42,935 nucleotides of DNA, taken from Achromobacter sp. ASV32. Lineage in GTDB: Bacteria > Pseudomonadota > Gammaproteobacteria > Burkholderiales > Burkholderiaceae_B. Location of the stretch: contig NZ_JAELTJ010000039.1 in assembly GCF_016428805.1 (NCBI RefSeq), positions 1-42,935 on the forward strand, written 5' to 3'. This document shows positions 19,917 to 28,947 of this stretch, one piece after another. Numbering within the stretch: the first letter of the stretch is position 1; every line of letters begins with the position of its first letter. The position numbers and the translations under genes were made by a program. A model generated the notes under the pieces. It was given only the letters and a program-made list of their open reading frames with translations. It made no database searches and was not told where the DNA came from.

Positions 19917-20504
19917 TCAGCGGCGCGTCTGCACGCCGATAGGCATGACTTTGCAGGTGCCGGCAGCCAGGTCGAACGCCAGCCGCTCGGTCAGCGTTTC
20001 CAGCGCGCGGCCGTACATATGCAGATGGCGGATGACACTGTCACCCTGGATTTCGACCGCATGGATGTCATCGGGCATCAGCGCGATGCCCGCGCCCGGC
20101 CCCACCACTACGGTGCCGGTCTTTTCAAGATGGCCCACGCCGGGTACCGAGCCGTCGTCGGTACGGTCATAGACATAGTTGTATTCCACGCCTTCCACGG
20201 CCGCGATACAGGCCCAGGTCGTGTGGTTGTGCGGCACGATCTGCTTACCCGGGCGCATCACGTTCAGGTACAGCGCGTACTGCTTGTCGGCGTCTTCGCT
20301 GATCAGGTAGCGCGCTTGGCGCTCGCCTTCTTCCGGCGCCGGGTAGCGGTCCTGGGCCCACCAGTCGGTGTGGCCGGCCAGCTGGATCAGCTCGTCCAGC
20401 ACCACCTTCAGGCTGTCGCGGTTCAGACCCTTATTTCCTAAAGTATTTTTAATATTTCCAACGGTGCTGTCGATGCCCTGCTGGTGAGGATGCGCGTTGC
20501 CCAC
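19917..20504 (-). CDS. Cupin thiol dioxygenase (cysteine dioxygenase-like)
   Basis: A 195-residue cupin protein of the cysteine dioxygenase/3-mercaptopropionate dioxygenase family. These non-heme iron enzymes add O2 to a thiol to give a sulfinic acid. The three-histidine iron site can be placed as His92 and His94 (VPHNHTTW) and His148 (MPDDIHAVE), counting from the chosen start. That start is GTG 20504, with GAGGG eight bases upstream; the open frame reaches 20621 but would leave only five bases to lysR and no promoter. It is the first gene of the operon with metC-like and rhodanese genes. Which thiol it uses cannot be told. Confidence 0.82.
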   Translation of the reverse strand: MGNAHPHQQGIDSTVGNIKNTLGNKGLNRDSLKVVLDELIQLAGHTDWWAQDRYPAPEEGERQARYLISEDADKQYALYLNVMRPGKQIVPHNHTTWACIAAVEGVEYNYVYDRTDDGSVPGVGHLEKTGTVVVGPGAGIALMPDDIHAVEIQGDSVIRHLHMYGRALETLTERLAFDLAAGTCKVMPIGVQTRR

Positions 20505-20626
20505 AGTGACTTTCCCTCTTGTTTCACGAGTTATTTTGGTCACTGTATCGCCCCGCACGAGGTGGAACAATTTAAATTGCCTTAAGATTCCATAAGCATT
20601 GCTAATACTTTTAGATTTCAAGCGAC
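20505..20626. promoter_or_regulatory. Divergent lysR/dioxygenase promoter region with LysR-box candidate
   Basis: This 122-base AT-rich spacer contains a dyad CTTA-N8-TAAG at 20581-20596, which has the T-N11-A form of LysR sites, and the palindrome AATTTAAATT at 20569-20578. The divergent layout is standard for LysR control of the neighbouring operon. Confidence 0.5.
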
Positions 20627-21520
20627 ATGCGTAATCTGGATCTGGACCTGCTGCGTACGCTGACGGCGATCGCGCGCTACGACACGTTCTCCGAGGCGGC
20701 TAACCGGCTGCACAAGACACAATCGGCGGTCACGCAGCAAATGCAGCGACTGGAAGCCACTATCGGCCTGCCGCTGTTCGAAAAGCAGGGGCGCAATAAG
20801 GTCTTGTCCACCCACGGCCGCCGGTTGGTGGAATACGCACGCCACATGCTGGCCATCAACGACGAGGCGCTGCGCGCACTGCAGGACGGGCCCCTGGAAG
20901 GCGATTTGCGCTTGGGTGCGCCGCTGGACGTTGCCGACACCATCCTGCCCACGCTGCTGACGCACATCGCGCGTTCGGCGCCCCGCGTGAAGCTCGAAAT
21001 CCGCGCCGACCGAAGTCCGTTCCTGATGGACGCGCTGCGGGCCGGTGAGCTCGACCTGACCATCTCAACCCGCTTTGACCAGGATTTCGAAGGCGTGGCG
21101 CTGCGCACTTCGCCTACCGTCTGGCTCGCTTCGGCCGACTACGTACACGATGCGAGTGCCCCCGTGCCGCTGGTGTTGGCCGACGAACCCAGCATCTTCC
21201 GCCGCCTGGCGCTGACGGCGCTGGAACAGGCGCAGGTGCGCTGGCACACCAACTACGTGGCGCCCAACCTGGTGGGCATCAAGGCTGCATTGCGAGCCGG
21301 CCTGGGCGTAACCGCGCGCAGCGTCGAGCTGCTCGGACCGGAAATGCGAGTGCTGGGGGAAAAGGAAGGCCTGCCGCCCTTGCCGGACGTCACGTACTTC
21401 CTGTGGATAAGGCGTGACCTGATCAATCCGCTGACGCGGCAGGTCTATGACATGCTCAAGGCCAGCCTGGGACTGGCGCGGCATGCGGATGCCGCGCCTG
21501 ATCCAGCCGGTCTTCAGTAG
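20627..21520 (+). CDS. LysR-family transcriptional regulator
   Basis: A 297-residue LysR regulator. The N-terminal winged helix shows [40 protein letters not shown] and [11 protein letters not shown]; a substrate-binding domain follows (from about residue 90). It is transcribed away from the thiol dioxygenase operon, so it most likely controls that operon in response to a sulfur compound. The start ATG 20627 fits the conserved N-terminus. Its 3' end overlaps the asparaginase gene by seven bases, tail to tail. Confidence 0.93.
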   Translation: MRNLDLDLLRTLTAIARYDTFSEAANRLHKTQSAVTQQMQRLEATIGLPLFEKQGRNKVLSTHGRRLVEYARHMLAINDEALRALQDGPLEGDLRLGAPLDVADTILPTLLTHIARSAPRVKLEIRADRSPFLMDALRAGELDLTISTRFDQDFEGVALRTSPTVWLASADYVHDASAPVPLVLADEPSIFRRLALTALEQAQVRWHTNYVAPNLVGIKAALRAGLGVTARSVELLGPEMRVLGEKEGLPPLPDVTYFLWIRRDLINPLTRQVYDMLKASLGLARHADAAPDPAGLQ

Positions 21521-22518
21521 CGGTCGAAGTAGCGTTGCACGGCAGCCGGCTCGCGCGTCACGCACAGCGCCAGCATCAGCAGGATGCGCGCCTTCTGGGG
21601 GTTCAGGTCGCGTGCGGCGGCAAAACCGAGCGCCGCGTCGTCAAGTTCGACATCGCGCGCCACGAAGCCGCTGCCCGTGCGGCTGGACCGCACCACGGCG
21701 ACGCCATCGGCCGCGGCACGAGTCAACGCATCAACGGCCAGGTCGGTGGCATTGCCGTCGCCCACGCCGGCCAGCACGATGCCATCGGCCTGCCCGGCAA
21801 TGAATGCAATCACATCGGCCTGCAGGTTGGCGTGCGCGTAGACGATATCCACACGCGGCCAGCCGGACTTTTCCAGCAATGCGAGTGAAAACTCGCTTTG
21901 TGTCGTATGCGTGGTGGTGTTGCGCGAATAGAAGTAGGGTGCGCCGCCGTGCATCACCCCCGCGCGTCCGCGATTGGGCGACGCAAAGGCGTTGATGCCC
22001 GCGCTGGCGATCTTCTGGATCTCGCGCGCGTAATGCACGTCTTCGTTCATCACGACCAACGGGCCGCGGCCGCGCGCGTCGGGGTGCCGCGCCAGCGCCA
22101 CGGCGTTGTACAGATTGGCGGGGCCTTCGGCGCCGAGCGCGGTGGCCGGGCGCATCGCGCCCACCAACACCACCGGTTTGTCATGACGAATGACCAAGCT
22201 GAGGAAATACGCGGTCTCTTCGAGCGTATCCGTGCCATGGGTAATAACGATGCCCGCAACCGAGGCGTCCGCGCATAGCGCGTCCACGCGTTGCGCCAGC
22301 GCGCGCCAGACATCGTGCGTCATATTCTGGCTACCCACATTGGCCACCTGCTCGGCGCGGATGTCCGCCAGGCCCGCCAGCTGCGGCACGGCCGCCAGCA
22401 GGTCGCCTACGGAGAACGAGCCGGCCTTGTAGCCGGCCGATGTCGCGTCGGCCTGGGCGCCGGCAATGGTGCCGCCCGTGGCCAGTACCGCGATAACCGG
22501 CAGCGGCTGATCAGGCAT
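21514..22518 (-). CDS. L-asparaginase (type II-like sequence, no signal peptide)
   Basis: A 334-residue asparaginase/glutaminase that hydrolyses asparagine to aspartate and ammonia. Motif 1 is ATGGTIAG with the nucleophile Thr17; motif 2 is ITHGTDTLEETAYFL; the Lys of the second triad is probably in the YAREIQK segment. The order SQNMTHDVW and VVLVGAMRP fits the type II family. No signal peptide is visible, so it is probably cytoplasmic, unlike periplasmic E. coli AnsB. The ATG at 22518 overlaps the end of parB by eight bases, meaning it is translated as a tail gene of the par operon. Whether this has meaning for chromosome segregation is unclear. Confidence 0.9.
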   Translation of the reverse strand: MPDQPLPVIAVLATGGTIAGAQADATSAGYKAGSFSVGDLLAAVPQLAGLADIRAEQVANVGSQNMTHDVWRALAQRVDALCADASVAGIVITHGTDTLEETAYFLSLVIRHDKPVVLVGAMRPATALGAEGPANLYNAVALARHPDARGRGPLVVMNEDVHYAREIQKIASAGINAFASPNRGRAGVMHGGAPYFYSRNTTTHTTQSEFSLALLEKSGWPRVDIVYAHANLQADVIAFIAGQADGIVLAGVGDGNATDLAVDALTRAAADGVAVVRSSRTGSGFVARDVELDDAALGFAAARDLNPQKARILLMLALCVTREPAAVQRYFDRY

Positions 22519-23428
22519 CGACCACTCCGGACAGGCCTTGACGCTCGAGCAGCGAATTCAGGTGTTCCCAGCCATGGAAATCGATGACGATCTGGCCCTT
22601 TTCCTTGGCCCCGACTTTGAGCGCCACACGGGTGCCCAGATGATCGGACAGCGCCTCTTCCAGGCGAGTCAAGTCGCGCGATGCGCCATTGGCCTTTTTG
22701 CGAGGCGAGGCCGAGGTCTCGGCTTCCTTGGCGGTCTTGGCAACGAGCTTTTCGGCCTCGCGCACCGACAGGCGGCGCGCAATGATCTGATTGGCCAATT
22801 GGATCTGCGTAGCCGCATCCACGGCCAGCAGGGCGCGGGCGTGGCCCATGTCGACGTCGCCGGCCAGCAGCATGGTCTGCACCGCGGCGGCCAGATTCAA
22901 CAGGCGCAGCAGGTTGCTGGTGGCCGAGCGCGAGCGGCCGATGGCCTGAGCGGCCTGCTCGTGCGTCAGACCGAATTCATCCAGCAGGCGGCGCACGCCG
23001 TGGGCTTCTTCCAGCGGATTCAGGTCTTCGCGCTGGATATTTTCGATCAGCGCCATGACAGCCGCGTTTTCATCGGCAACTTCACGTACCAGCACCGGCA
23101 CTTCTTTCAGCCCCGCGAGCTGCGCCGCGCGGAAACGGCGCTCGCCCGCGATGATCTCGTAGTGGCCAGGCGCATCGCCCAGCGCGCGCACAAGAATGGG
23201 TTGCATGATTCCTTGCGTGCGGATCGATTCGGCCAGCTCGCCCAGCGCGCCTTCGTCCATGCGGGTGCGCGGCTGATATTTGCCGGCTCGCATCTTCGAA
23301 ACAGGCAAGGTGGACGGCAGACCCTCGGGCTTGGCCGCAGCCTTGCCGATGTTGTCGATGGCGGGCGCATCGGCGCCCAGCAAGGCGTCAAGTCCGCGAC
23401 CCAAACCCTTGGGTTTCTTGGTGGCCAT
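22511..23428 (-). CDS. parB: Chromosome partitioning protein ParB
   Basis: ParB (305 residues) binds parS sites, spreads by CTP-driven clamping and guides origin segregation with ParA. Seen are the start KKPKGLGRGLDALLG, the CTP-binding motif GERRFRA (95-101), the ENIQRED-NPLEEA segment (129-141), the helix-turn-helix at about 155-175 (LTHEQAAQAIGRSRSATSN) and a C-terminal dimer domain. AGAGGA precedes ATG 23428. Unusually, a GNAT gene lies between parA and parB. Ten parS-like sites lie at 27760-29568, four kilobases upstream, so the whole system is in the window. Confidence 0.97.
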   Translation of the reverse strand: MATKKPKGLGRGLDALLGADAPAIDNIGKAAAKPEGLPSTLPVSKMRAGKYQPRTRMDEGALGELAESIRTQGIMQPILVRALGDAPGHYEIIAGERRFRAAQLAGLKEVPVLVREVADENAAVMALIENIQREDLNPLEEAHGVRRLLDEFGLTHEQAAQAIGRSRSATSNLLRLLNLAAAVQTMLLAGDVDMGHARALLAVDAATQIQLANQIIARRLSVREAEKLVAKTAKEAETSASPRKKANGASRDLTRLEEALSDHLGTRVALKVGAKEKGQIVIDFHGWEHLNSLLERQGLSGVVDA

Positions 23429-23471
23429 AGTTAAATCCTCTTTCCTTCTGTTTTTGTATCCCGAGCCAGGC

Positions 23472-24296
23472 TCAGGCGTCCGCCTGCTCGGCGGGCAGGC
23501 GGTACCAATACGCGTAACAGTCTTTGAAACCGTAGCGGGCGTACAAGGCGCGCGCCGCGGTGTTTTCCGGCTCTACCTGCAAATAGGCCGTGGTGGCGCC
23601 GCCTTCGGCGCCGCAAGCCAACAGATGTTCGACCAGTCTTGCCGCGTGGCCTTTGCGCCGCTGGCCCGGGTCGGTCACCACATCGAATATCCCCACGACG
23701 TCGCCATCGCGTACGGCCATGCCGGCGGCCACGCAACGTCCGGCGCTGTCCGTGGCGAGCACCGGCAAGATATCCACAGCCAGGCCTTCCAGGCGTGCCT
23801 GATGCTCGGCGATGTGTTCGGCCCGCGAATCACGCATACGCCCGACCGCCGCCGCGAATCGGGCAGCGTCCACTGTCTTGAAAAGCAGATCGCCCCGGGC
23901 GCCAGGCCTGGGGGCGAGCGGCATGCTCATGACTCGGGTCTCGCCGGTGAGGATGTAACCACGGGACTCCAGATCGGCGTCCAGGGCGAAATCGGGACCG
24001 ATGGAGGTGATGCGCAGCACCATGGGCAAACCATGACGCGCATACAACGTTGAACAATACGCCAGCCGCTCGTCCAAAGGACGTGTGGATAACCCCAGCA
24101 CATTGATGCTGCGTACCCGTTTAGCGGACGACGGCGCAAAACGCACCAGCCAACCGTCGTACAGCATCTGCGCGCGCACCGCCGTGGCATTGAGCGCAGC
24201 CTCTTCCAACCGCACGCGCAGCGCATCGCGCACGTCGGCAGGCGGCGTGCGGGGCAAGGCGTCGTTGATCGAAGAAAGGTGCATTACGGCGGACAT
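23472..24296 (-). CDS. GNAT-family N-acetyltransferase, between parA and parB
   Basis: A 274-residue protein whose C-terminal half is a GNAT domain with the acetyl-CoA loop VTDPGQRRKGHAARLVEHLL and the later VEPENTAARALYARYGF motif. The N-terminal half (about 1-130) resembles a second, degraded GNAT-like region and has no clear motif. It starts nine bases after the parA stop and ends 43 bases before parB, so it is part of the operon. The substrate is unknown; acetylation of a partition or tRNA-modification protein would be a guess. A second in-frame ATG four codons in is also possible. Confidence 0.85.
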   Translation of the reverse strand: MSAVMHLSSINDALPRTPPADVRDALRVRLEEAALNATAVRAQMLYDGWLVRFAPSSAKRVRSINVLGLSTRPLDERLAYCSTLYARHGLPMVLRITSIGPDFALDADLESRGYILTGETRVMSMPLAPRPGARGDLLFKTVDAARFAAAVGRMRDSRAEHIAEHQARLEGLAVDILPVLATDSAGRCVAAGMAVRDGDVVGIFDVVTDPGQRRKGHAARLVEHLLACGAEGGATTAYLQVEPENTAARALYARYGFKDCYAYWYRLPAEQADA

Positions 24297-24305
24297 GCCC
24301 GGGCT

Positions 24306-25106
24306 TTACGTGTTGAGGTCGCGAACGCGCTCGATCATTTCGGCGCCGAAGGCGATGTAGGCTTGCGCGCCGCGCGACGCACGGTCATAGACCACGCCGG
24401 GCATGCCGTAGCTGGGCGCCTCGGCCAAGCGCACATTGCGCGGCACGACGGTCTTGAAGACCTTGTCGCCAAAGTGCGCCTCGAGCTGCGCGGACACCTG
24501 CTGCTGCAGCGTCATGCGCGGATCGAACATCACGCGCAGCAAACCGATGACGCGCAGGTCGTCATTGATATTGCGGTGAACGCGCTTGATCGTGTTGACC
24601 AGATCCGACAGCCCCTCAAGCGCAAAGTATTCGCACTGCATCGGAATGATGACGCCGTGTGCCGCGGCCAGGCCGTTCAGCGTCAGCAGCGACAAGGTCG
24701 GCGGGCAGTCGATCAGGACGAAGTCGTATTGGGTCGCAACCGTGTCGATGGCGGCCTTGAGCTGACGCTCGCGCTCATCCATCTGCACCAGGTCGATCTC
24801 GGCGCCGGATAACTCGCGATTGGCGGGCAGCACATCGTAGCCACCCGATTCCGAACGTACGCGCGCCTGCTCGATCGTGGACTCGCCAATCAGCACCTGG
24901 TACAGGTTCGACTCAAGCGAGTTCTTGTCGATGCCACTGCCCATCGTGGCGTTGCCTTGAGGGTCAAGGTCCACCAGCAGCACGCGTTGCTTGTGCGTCG
25001 CAAGGCCGGCCGCCAGATTGATGGCGGTGGTCGTCTTGCCCACACCGCCTTTCTGGTTGGCGATGCAGAAAACGCGGGCGGACGAGCTGGGGGGTAAGTT
25101 CTTCAT
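24306..25106 (-). CDS. parA: Chromosome partitioning ATPase ParA
   Basis: ParA (266 residues) is the deviant-Walker ATPase that positions the ParB-parS complex. The P-loop KGGVGKTT is at 19-26, the Walker A' signature lies in LLVDLDPQGNATMGSG, and DCPPTLSLLTLNGL is Walker B. ATG 25106 is preceded by AAGGAA and overlaps the rsmG stop in an ATGA junction; the longer frame to 25196 would overlap rsmG and has no homology. It follows rsmG and mnmG as in most proteobacteria. Confidence 0.97.
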   Translation of the reverse strand: MKNLPPSSSARVFCIANQKGGVGKTTTAINLAAGLATHKQRVLLVDLDPQGNATMGSGIDKNSLESNLYQVLIGESTIEQARVRSESGGYDVLPANRELSGAEIDLVQMDERERQLKAAIDTVATQYDFVLIDCPPTLSLLTLNGLAAAHGVIIPMQCEYFALEGLSDLVNTIKRVHRNINDDLRVIGLLRVMFDPRMTLQQQVSAQLEAHFGDKVFKTVVPRNVRLAEAPSYGMPGVVYDRASRGAQAYIAFGAEMIERVRDLNT

Positions 25107-25792
25107 AGGGTTCCTTGACTGCGGCGCATCCAGATCAGGCAGCGTTCTGCTTGCAGCTCCGGCACGCGGAGCTGCTGAATATGGTCGACTTGCCATTCCC
25201 CGCGCGCATGCAACGCTGTGATTTCATCATCGGGGACCTTGCCCTTCATGGCGACGAGGGTACCATCGTTGCGCACGTGCCTGCCCGCGAGCATCGCAAA
25301 ATCATCTAAGGATGCGAAGGCGCGCGACGTCACAATATTGCAGTCAGCGGGGTCCAGCGTTTCGATGCGTGCGTGGCGGGCCTGCAGGTTGGGCAAGGCC
25401 AGCGCGCCGCTCATCTGCCGCACGAACGCGGTTTTCTTTTCGACGGCGTCGATGCAGGTCACCGACCACTCGGGCCGCATGACCGCCAGGACGACGCCAG
25501 GCAGGCCGCCACCGGAGCCGACGTCGTAGACCTTGGCCGGTGCCCCTGGCTGACCCAGCGCGTCGCTGAAGGGGCCCACGGCGGCCAGGCTGTCGAACAG
25601 ATGCTGTACCAGCATCTGTTGCGGATCGCGGATGGCAGTCAGGTTATAGGTCCGGTTCCAGCGCTGCATCTGCGTCAGGTAGTCGAGCAGCTTGGCGGCC
25701 GCGTCGGCGTCAGCCTGCAGCCCCAGTTGCTCGAATGCACGGGAGAGACGGCCGGCCATGTCTGCGCCGGCCGGAGTGGGATGGGCGCTCAT
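25103..25792 (-). CDS. rsmG: 16S rRNA m7G527 methyltransferase RsmG (GidB)
   Basis: RsmG (229 residues) methylates G527 of 16S rRNA; its loss gives low-level streptomycin resistance in several bacteria. The S-adenosylmethionine site [15 protein letters not shown] and the [11 protein letters not shown] block are typical, and [14 protein letters not shown] is a conserved N-terminal motif. The ATG at 25792 overlaps the mnmG stop by four bases and the 3' end overlaps parA by four, so translation of the three genes is coupled. Confidence 0.97.
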   Translation of the reverse strand: MSAHPTPAGADMAGRLSRAFEQLGLQADADAAAKLLDYLTQMQRWNRTYNLTAIRDPQQMLVQHLFDSLAAVGPFSDALGQPGAPAKVYDVGSGGGLPGVVLAVMRPEWSVTCIDAVEKKTAFVRQMSGALALPNLQARHARIETLDPADCNIVTSRAFASLDDFAMLAGRHVRNDGTLVAMKGKVPDDEITALHARGEWQVDHIQQLRVPELQAERCLIWMRRSQGTL

Positions 25793-27708
25793 GCGGCTTG
25801 CTTGCGCGAGCCGTAATGCAGGCGCTTGAGGTGAATGAGCAGCAACGAGATCGCCGCCGGCGTCACGCCCGAAATACGGGCGGCCTGGCCAACCGTCTCG
25901 GGCCGATGCGTCTTGAGTTTCTGGCGCACTTCGAACGACAGGCTGGTCACGGCGTCGTAGTCGACGTCCGCCGGAATCGGCTGCTGTTCGTGCGCGATCT
26001 GTTTCTGGACTTCGTCCTGCTGGCGGGCGATGTATCCGGCGTACTTCACCTGGATCTCCACCTGCTCTGCCAGGACCTCGTCCGCCACGACGCCCGGACC
26101 CGCCAGCAACGTGCCATCGACATTGCGGGCGGCCATCAAGGCTTCATAGGAAACATTCGGACGTTTCAGAAGGTCTGCTAGTGAGTACTCACGTTCAATT
26201 GCCTTGCCGAGCAAGGGCTCGGCCACTTCGAGCGGCAGCAGGCGCGGATTCACCCACGATGATTTCAGGCGTTCGACTTCCGTGGCTACCGCGTCGCGCT
26301 TGCGATTGAATGCATCCCAGCGAAGGTCGTCGACAATGCCCAGCTGGCGGCCGATTTCGGTCAAGCGCAGATCCGCATTGTCTTCGCGCAGGCTCAAGCG
26401 ATATTCGGCGCGCGAGGTGAACATACGATAGGGCTCGGTCACGCCACGCGTCACCAGGTCGTCCACCAACACACCCAGATAGGCCTCGTCGCGACGCGGC
26501 GTCCACGGATCGCGGCCCAGGGATTGCAGCGCGGCGTTCACGCCGGCCAGCAAGCCTTGCGCAGCGGCTTCCTCGTAGCCGGTCGTGCCATTGATCTGTC
26601 CGGCAAAGAACAGGCCGGAAATCGCCTTGGTTTCAAGCGTGCTCTTCAATCCACGTGGATCGAAGTAATCGTATTCGATCGCATAGCCGGGGCGCAGGAT
26701 GTGCGCGTTTTCCAGGCCGGGCAAGGAATGAATCAAGTCCAGCTGCACATCGAACGGCAGGCTCGTCGAGACGCCGTTGGGATAGACCTCGTGTGTGTCC
26801 AGCCCTTCGGGTTCGAGAAAGACCTGGTGCGAGGCTTTGTCGGCAAAGCGATGGATCTTGTCTTCAATGGACGGGCAGTAGCGCGGCCCCACCCCTTCGA
26901 TGACGCCGCTATACATCGGCGAGCGGTCCAGGCCACCGCGGATGATGTCGTGGGTTCGCGCATTGGTATGCGTGATCCAGCACGGCAACTGCCGGGGGTG
27001 CATAGCCACGTTGCCCATGTACGAGAAAACCGGGATCGGATCCAGGTCACCTGGTTGTTCTTCCAGGATGCTGTAGTTGATACTACGACCGTCAATGCGC
27101 GGCGGGGTACCGGTCTTCAAGCGCCCCTGGGGAAGCTGCAGTTCCTTCAGGCGTTGGCCCAGGGAAATTGCCGGGGGATCCCCAGCACGGCCGCCAGAGT
27201 AATTCTGCAGCCCCACGTGAATCAAACCGTTCAGAAAGGTGCCCGCGGTCAGGACCACGGTCTTGGCACGGAACTTCAGTCCGACCTGTGTCACAGCGCC
27301 GACTACGCGATCGCCTTCCACCATCAGATCTTCTACCGCCTGCTGGAACAGCCACAGGTTGGGCTGATTTTCCAGACGGCCACGGATAGCCTGGCGGTAC
27401 AGCACCCGGTCTGCCTGGGCACGCGTTGCGCGTACGGCCGGGCCCTTGGAGCCGTTCAAGATGCGGAACTGAATCCCCGCCTCGTCCGTCGCCAAAGCCA
27501 TGGCGCCGCCCAGGGCGTCCACTTCCTTGACGAGATGGCCTTTACCAATCCCGCCGATGGAAGGATTGCAAGACATTTGACCTAGGGTTTCGATGTTGTG
27601 GGTCAACAGCAGCGTCTGGGCGCCAGCACGTGCTGCAGCCAGCGCCGCCTCAGTGCCGGCGTGGCCGCCACCGACGACGATGACATCGAATTCGCGGGGA
27701 TAATCCAT
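25789..27708 (-). CDS. mnmG: tRNA uridine-5-carboxymethylaminomethyl modification enzyme MnmG (GidA)
   Basis: MnmG (639 residues) is the FAD enzyme that, with MnmE, modifies U34 in several tRNAs. The FAD fold starts [20 protein letters not shown], and family blocks [31 protein letters not shown] and [20 protein letters not shown] are intact. The start ATG 27708 gives the standard MDYPREF N-terminus; the open frame runs 55 codons upstream through a parS site and is not coding. No good Shine-Dalgarno is seen. Its partner mnmE is 13 kb away on the same strand. It heads the rsmG-parA-parB operon next to oriC. Confidence 0.97.
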   Translation of the reverse strand: MDYPREFDVIVVGGGHAGTEAALAAARAGAQTLLLTHNIETLGQMSCNPSIGGIGKGHLVKEVDALGGAMALATDEAGIQFRILNGSKGPAVRATRAQADRVLYRQAIRGRLENQPNLWLFQQAVEDLMVEGDRVVGAVTQVGLKFRAKTVVLTAGTFLNGLIHVGLQNYSGGRAGDPPAISLGQRLKELQLPQGRLKTGTPPRIDGRSINYSILEEQPGDLDPIPVFSYMGNVAMHPRQLPCWITHTNARTHDIIRGGLDRSPMYSGVIEGVGPRYCPSIEDKIHRFADKASHQVFLEPEGLDTHEVYPNGVSTSLPFDVQLDLIHSLPGLENAHILRPGYAIEYDYFDPRGLKSTLETKAISGLFFAGQINGTTGYEEAAAQGLLAGVNAALQSLGRDPWTPRRDEAYLGVLVDDLVTRGVTEPYRMFTSRAEYRLSLREDNADLRLTEIGRQLGIVDDLRWDAFNRKRDAVATEVERLKSSWVNPRLLPLEVAEPLLGKAIEREYSLADLLKRPNVSYEALMAARNVDGTLLAGPGVVADEVLAEQVEIQVKYAGYIARQQDEVQKQIAHEQQPIPADVDYDAVTSLSFEVRQKLKTHRPETVGQAARISGVTPAAISLLLIHLKRLHYGSRKQAA

Positions 27709-27738
27709 GATGGGGAGGTAAGAGAGCGTTCGGTGCTC

Positions 27739-27767
27739 ATTATAGAGGCAGGGGGGGCATGTTTCAC
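27739..27767 (-). promoter_or_regulatory. Probable promoter of the mnmG-parAB operon, overlapped by parS
   Basis: A perfect -10 TATAAT (27739-27744, minus) lies 30 bases upstream of mnmG. Seventeen bases further is GTGAAA (27762-27767), a weak -35 that is part of parS site 1 (27760-27775). ParB on that parS would cover the -35 position. I infer autorepression of the operon. Confidence 0.6.
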
Positions 27768-27775
27768 GTGAAACA
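27760..27775 (+). other. parS site 1
   Basis: TGTTTCACGTGAAACA, a perfect palindrome and full match to the bacterial parS consensus. It overlaps the -35 region of the mnmG promoter. Confidence 0.93.
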
Positions 27776-27884
27776 TGATTCGGTGCAGCAATGACGTTCC
27801 GAGAGCGCCAGGTCCGTGTGCAAAAGGCAACGGGGCGGTCCTCTACCCTAATGAATATGTCGGCATTTGCCACCGTTGATTCGT

Positions 27885-27900
27885 TGTTTCACGTGGAACA
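27885..27900 (+). other. parS site 2
   Basis: TGTTTCACGTGGAACA, one base from the perfect palindrome. Confidence 0.92.
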
Positions 27901-27929
27901 TCCATGGCCACGTCGCCGGGGCGCCGTCA

Positions 27930-27945
27930 TGTTTCACGTGAAACG
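27930..27945 (+). other. parS site 3
   Basis: TGTTTCACGTGAAACG, 15 of 16 bases of the consensus palindrome. Confidence 0.92.
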
Positions 27946-28111
27946 TGGCAACGAGATATCAATTGCTGGCGTACCGGTGAACGTTCAAAGCTCGCGTTCC
28001 CGGTCCGACGCTGTCCAATACCGGACACAGTCTCCCGACAGACACAATCCAACCGGCCTTGGCATTCACTTATTGACGTTTCGATATCCCGCCGAAAGGC
28101 GCAGGCGATGA

Positions 28112-28127
28112 TGTTCCACGTGAAACA
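28112..28127 (-). other. parS site 4
   Basis: TGTTCCACGTGAAACA on the plus strand, the complement of the GGAACA variant of sites 2, 6 and 7; it is the only one in this orientation. Confidence 0.92.
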
Positions 28128-28155
28128 TCGCATCCGACCATGCCGGATATTCGAG

Positions 28156-28171
28156 TGTTTCACGTGAAACA
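28156..28171 (+). other. parS site 5
   Basis: TGTTTCACGTGAAACA, a second perfect palindrome. Confidence 0.93.
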
Positions 28172-28265
28172 CCGCCTCAAACCGGCTGTGAGTCTGGGTT
28201 CGCTGCGTCAGTCTAGGGCAACCCACTCCTTGAATTTCCGCCTTTCCTACGGCCTTAGAGTCCGA

Positions 28266-28281
28266 TGTTTCACGTGGAACA
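28266..28281 (+). other. parS site 6
   Basis: TGTTTCACGTGGAACA, identical to site 2. Confidence 0.92.
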
Positions 28282-28339
28282 TCGTCCTCGAAACACCGAT
28301 CAGCGCTCTCACTAAGCTCTTCGATCGCTACAGAATCTA

Positions 28340-28355
28340 TGTTTCACGTGGAACA
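28340..28355 (+). other. parS site 7
   Basis: TGTTTCACGTGGAACA, identical to sites 2 and 6. Confidence 0.92.
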
Positions 28356-28491
28356 TACAGATCGACCCCGATCGAAAACGCCTGACAAGGCGGTCTTGAA
28401 TCCGCTTTCTTGCGATATTCTTCGCACCGAACAGCAACCATGCAAGCGCCGGCTGGCATCTGTACCAACAAAATAAAAACGATTTTCTGAA

Positions 28492-28512
28492 CCCTACCCT
28501 ACCCCTTACCCC
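28492..28512 (-). other. G-quadruplex motif within the parS array
   Basis: The minus strand has four guanine tracts (4, 4, 3 and 3 bases) separated by loops TAA, TA and TA, the form of a compact intramolecular G-quadruplex. On the plus strand it reads as CCCTA-type repeats. It lies between parS sites 7 and 8, next to an AT-rich stretch (28466-28490). Confidence 0.65.
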
Positions 28513-28532
28513 GGAAAGCCGACTATTTTTCT

Positions 28533-28548
28533 GGTTTCACGTGAAACG
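28533..28548 (+). other. parS site 8
   Basis: GGTTTCACGTGAAACG: the inner 14 bases GTTTCACGTGAAAC are a perfect palindrome; both outer bases differ from consensus. Confidence 0.88.
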
Positions 28549-28931
28549 TCGGCCTCGCAACAACGGCCCGTCTCCCACATTCCACGAAAAATTCACGATC
28601 CTCACGGAAGTTTGCCTCGGTCGAGCGACAAGATTGAATGTCTCCGGTCATCCGCCTGAAACATAAATTCAGCGACAGCCGCGCACGCTGACCTATGCCA
28701 CCCACCTGCAATCGCCGCGGCCGGCCAGACAGGGAAACGCGCCACCTCTATGCGTCCCCGCAATTGGCCAGCCTCACCCACCGCATAAACGTGCAGAGGA
28801 TTGTGGAACACTGCGCAAGTCAATCGGCCTGCAGTAACTGCATCCGGTCATGCGGTAGCGTCGAATGCGTCGATCCGGGACACATCGATTTATCAACAAC
28901 CTCATCCACAATCCCGGGTGCGCAGATCGCC

Positions 28932-28947
28932 CGTTTCACGTGGAACA
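28932..28947 (+). other. parS site 9
   Basis: CGTTTCACGTGGAACA, 14 of 16 bases. It lies between DnaA boxes (28902-28910 and 28952-28960), so ParB and DnaA sites interleave here. Confidence 0.88.

Noticed and set aside
20519-20534. TGTTTCACGAGTTATT near the thiol dioxygenase start
   Set aside because: Only the left half resembles parS; the right half does not, so it is likely chance.
27709-27873. Upstream extension of mnmG
   Set aside because: The added 55 residues run through the TATAAT box and a parS site and do not match the MnmG family start.
28492-28512. CCCTA repeats as a telomere-like or CRISPR-like array
   Set aside because: Only two or three units are present and there are no spacers; the G-quadruplex reading is simpler. 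No CRISPR array was seen anywhere in the window.
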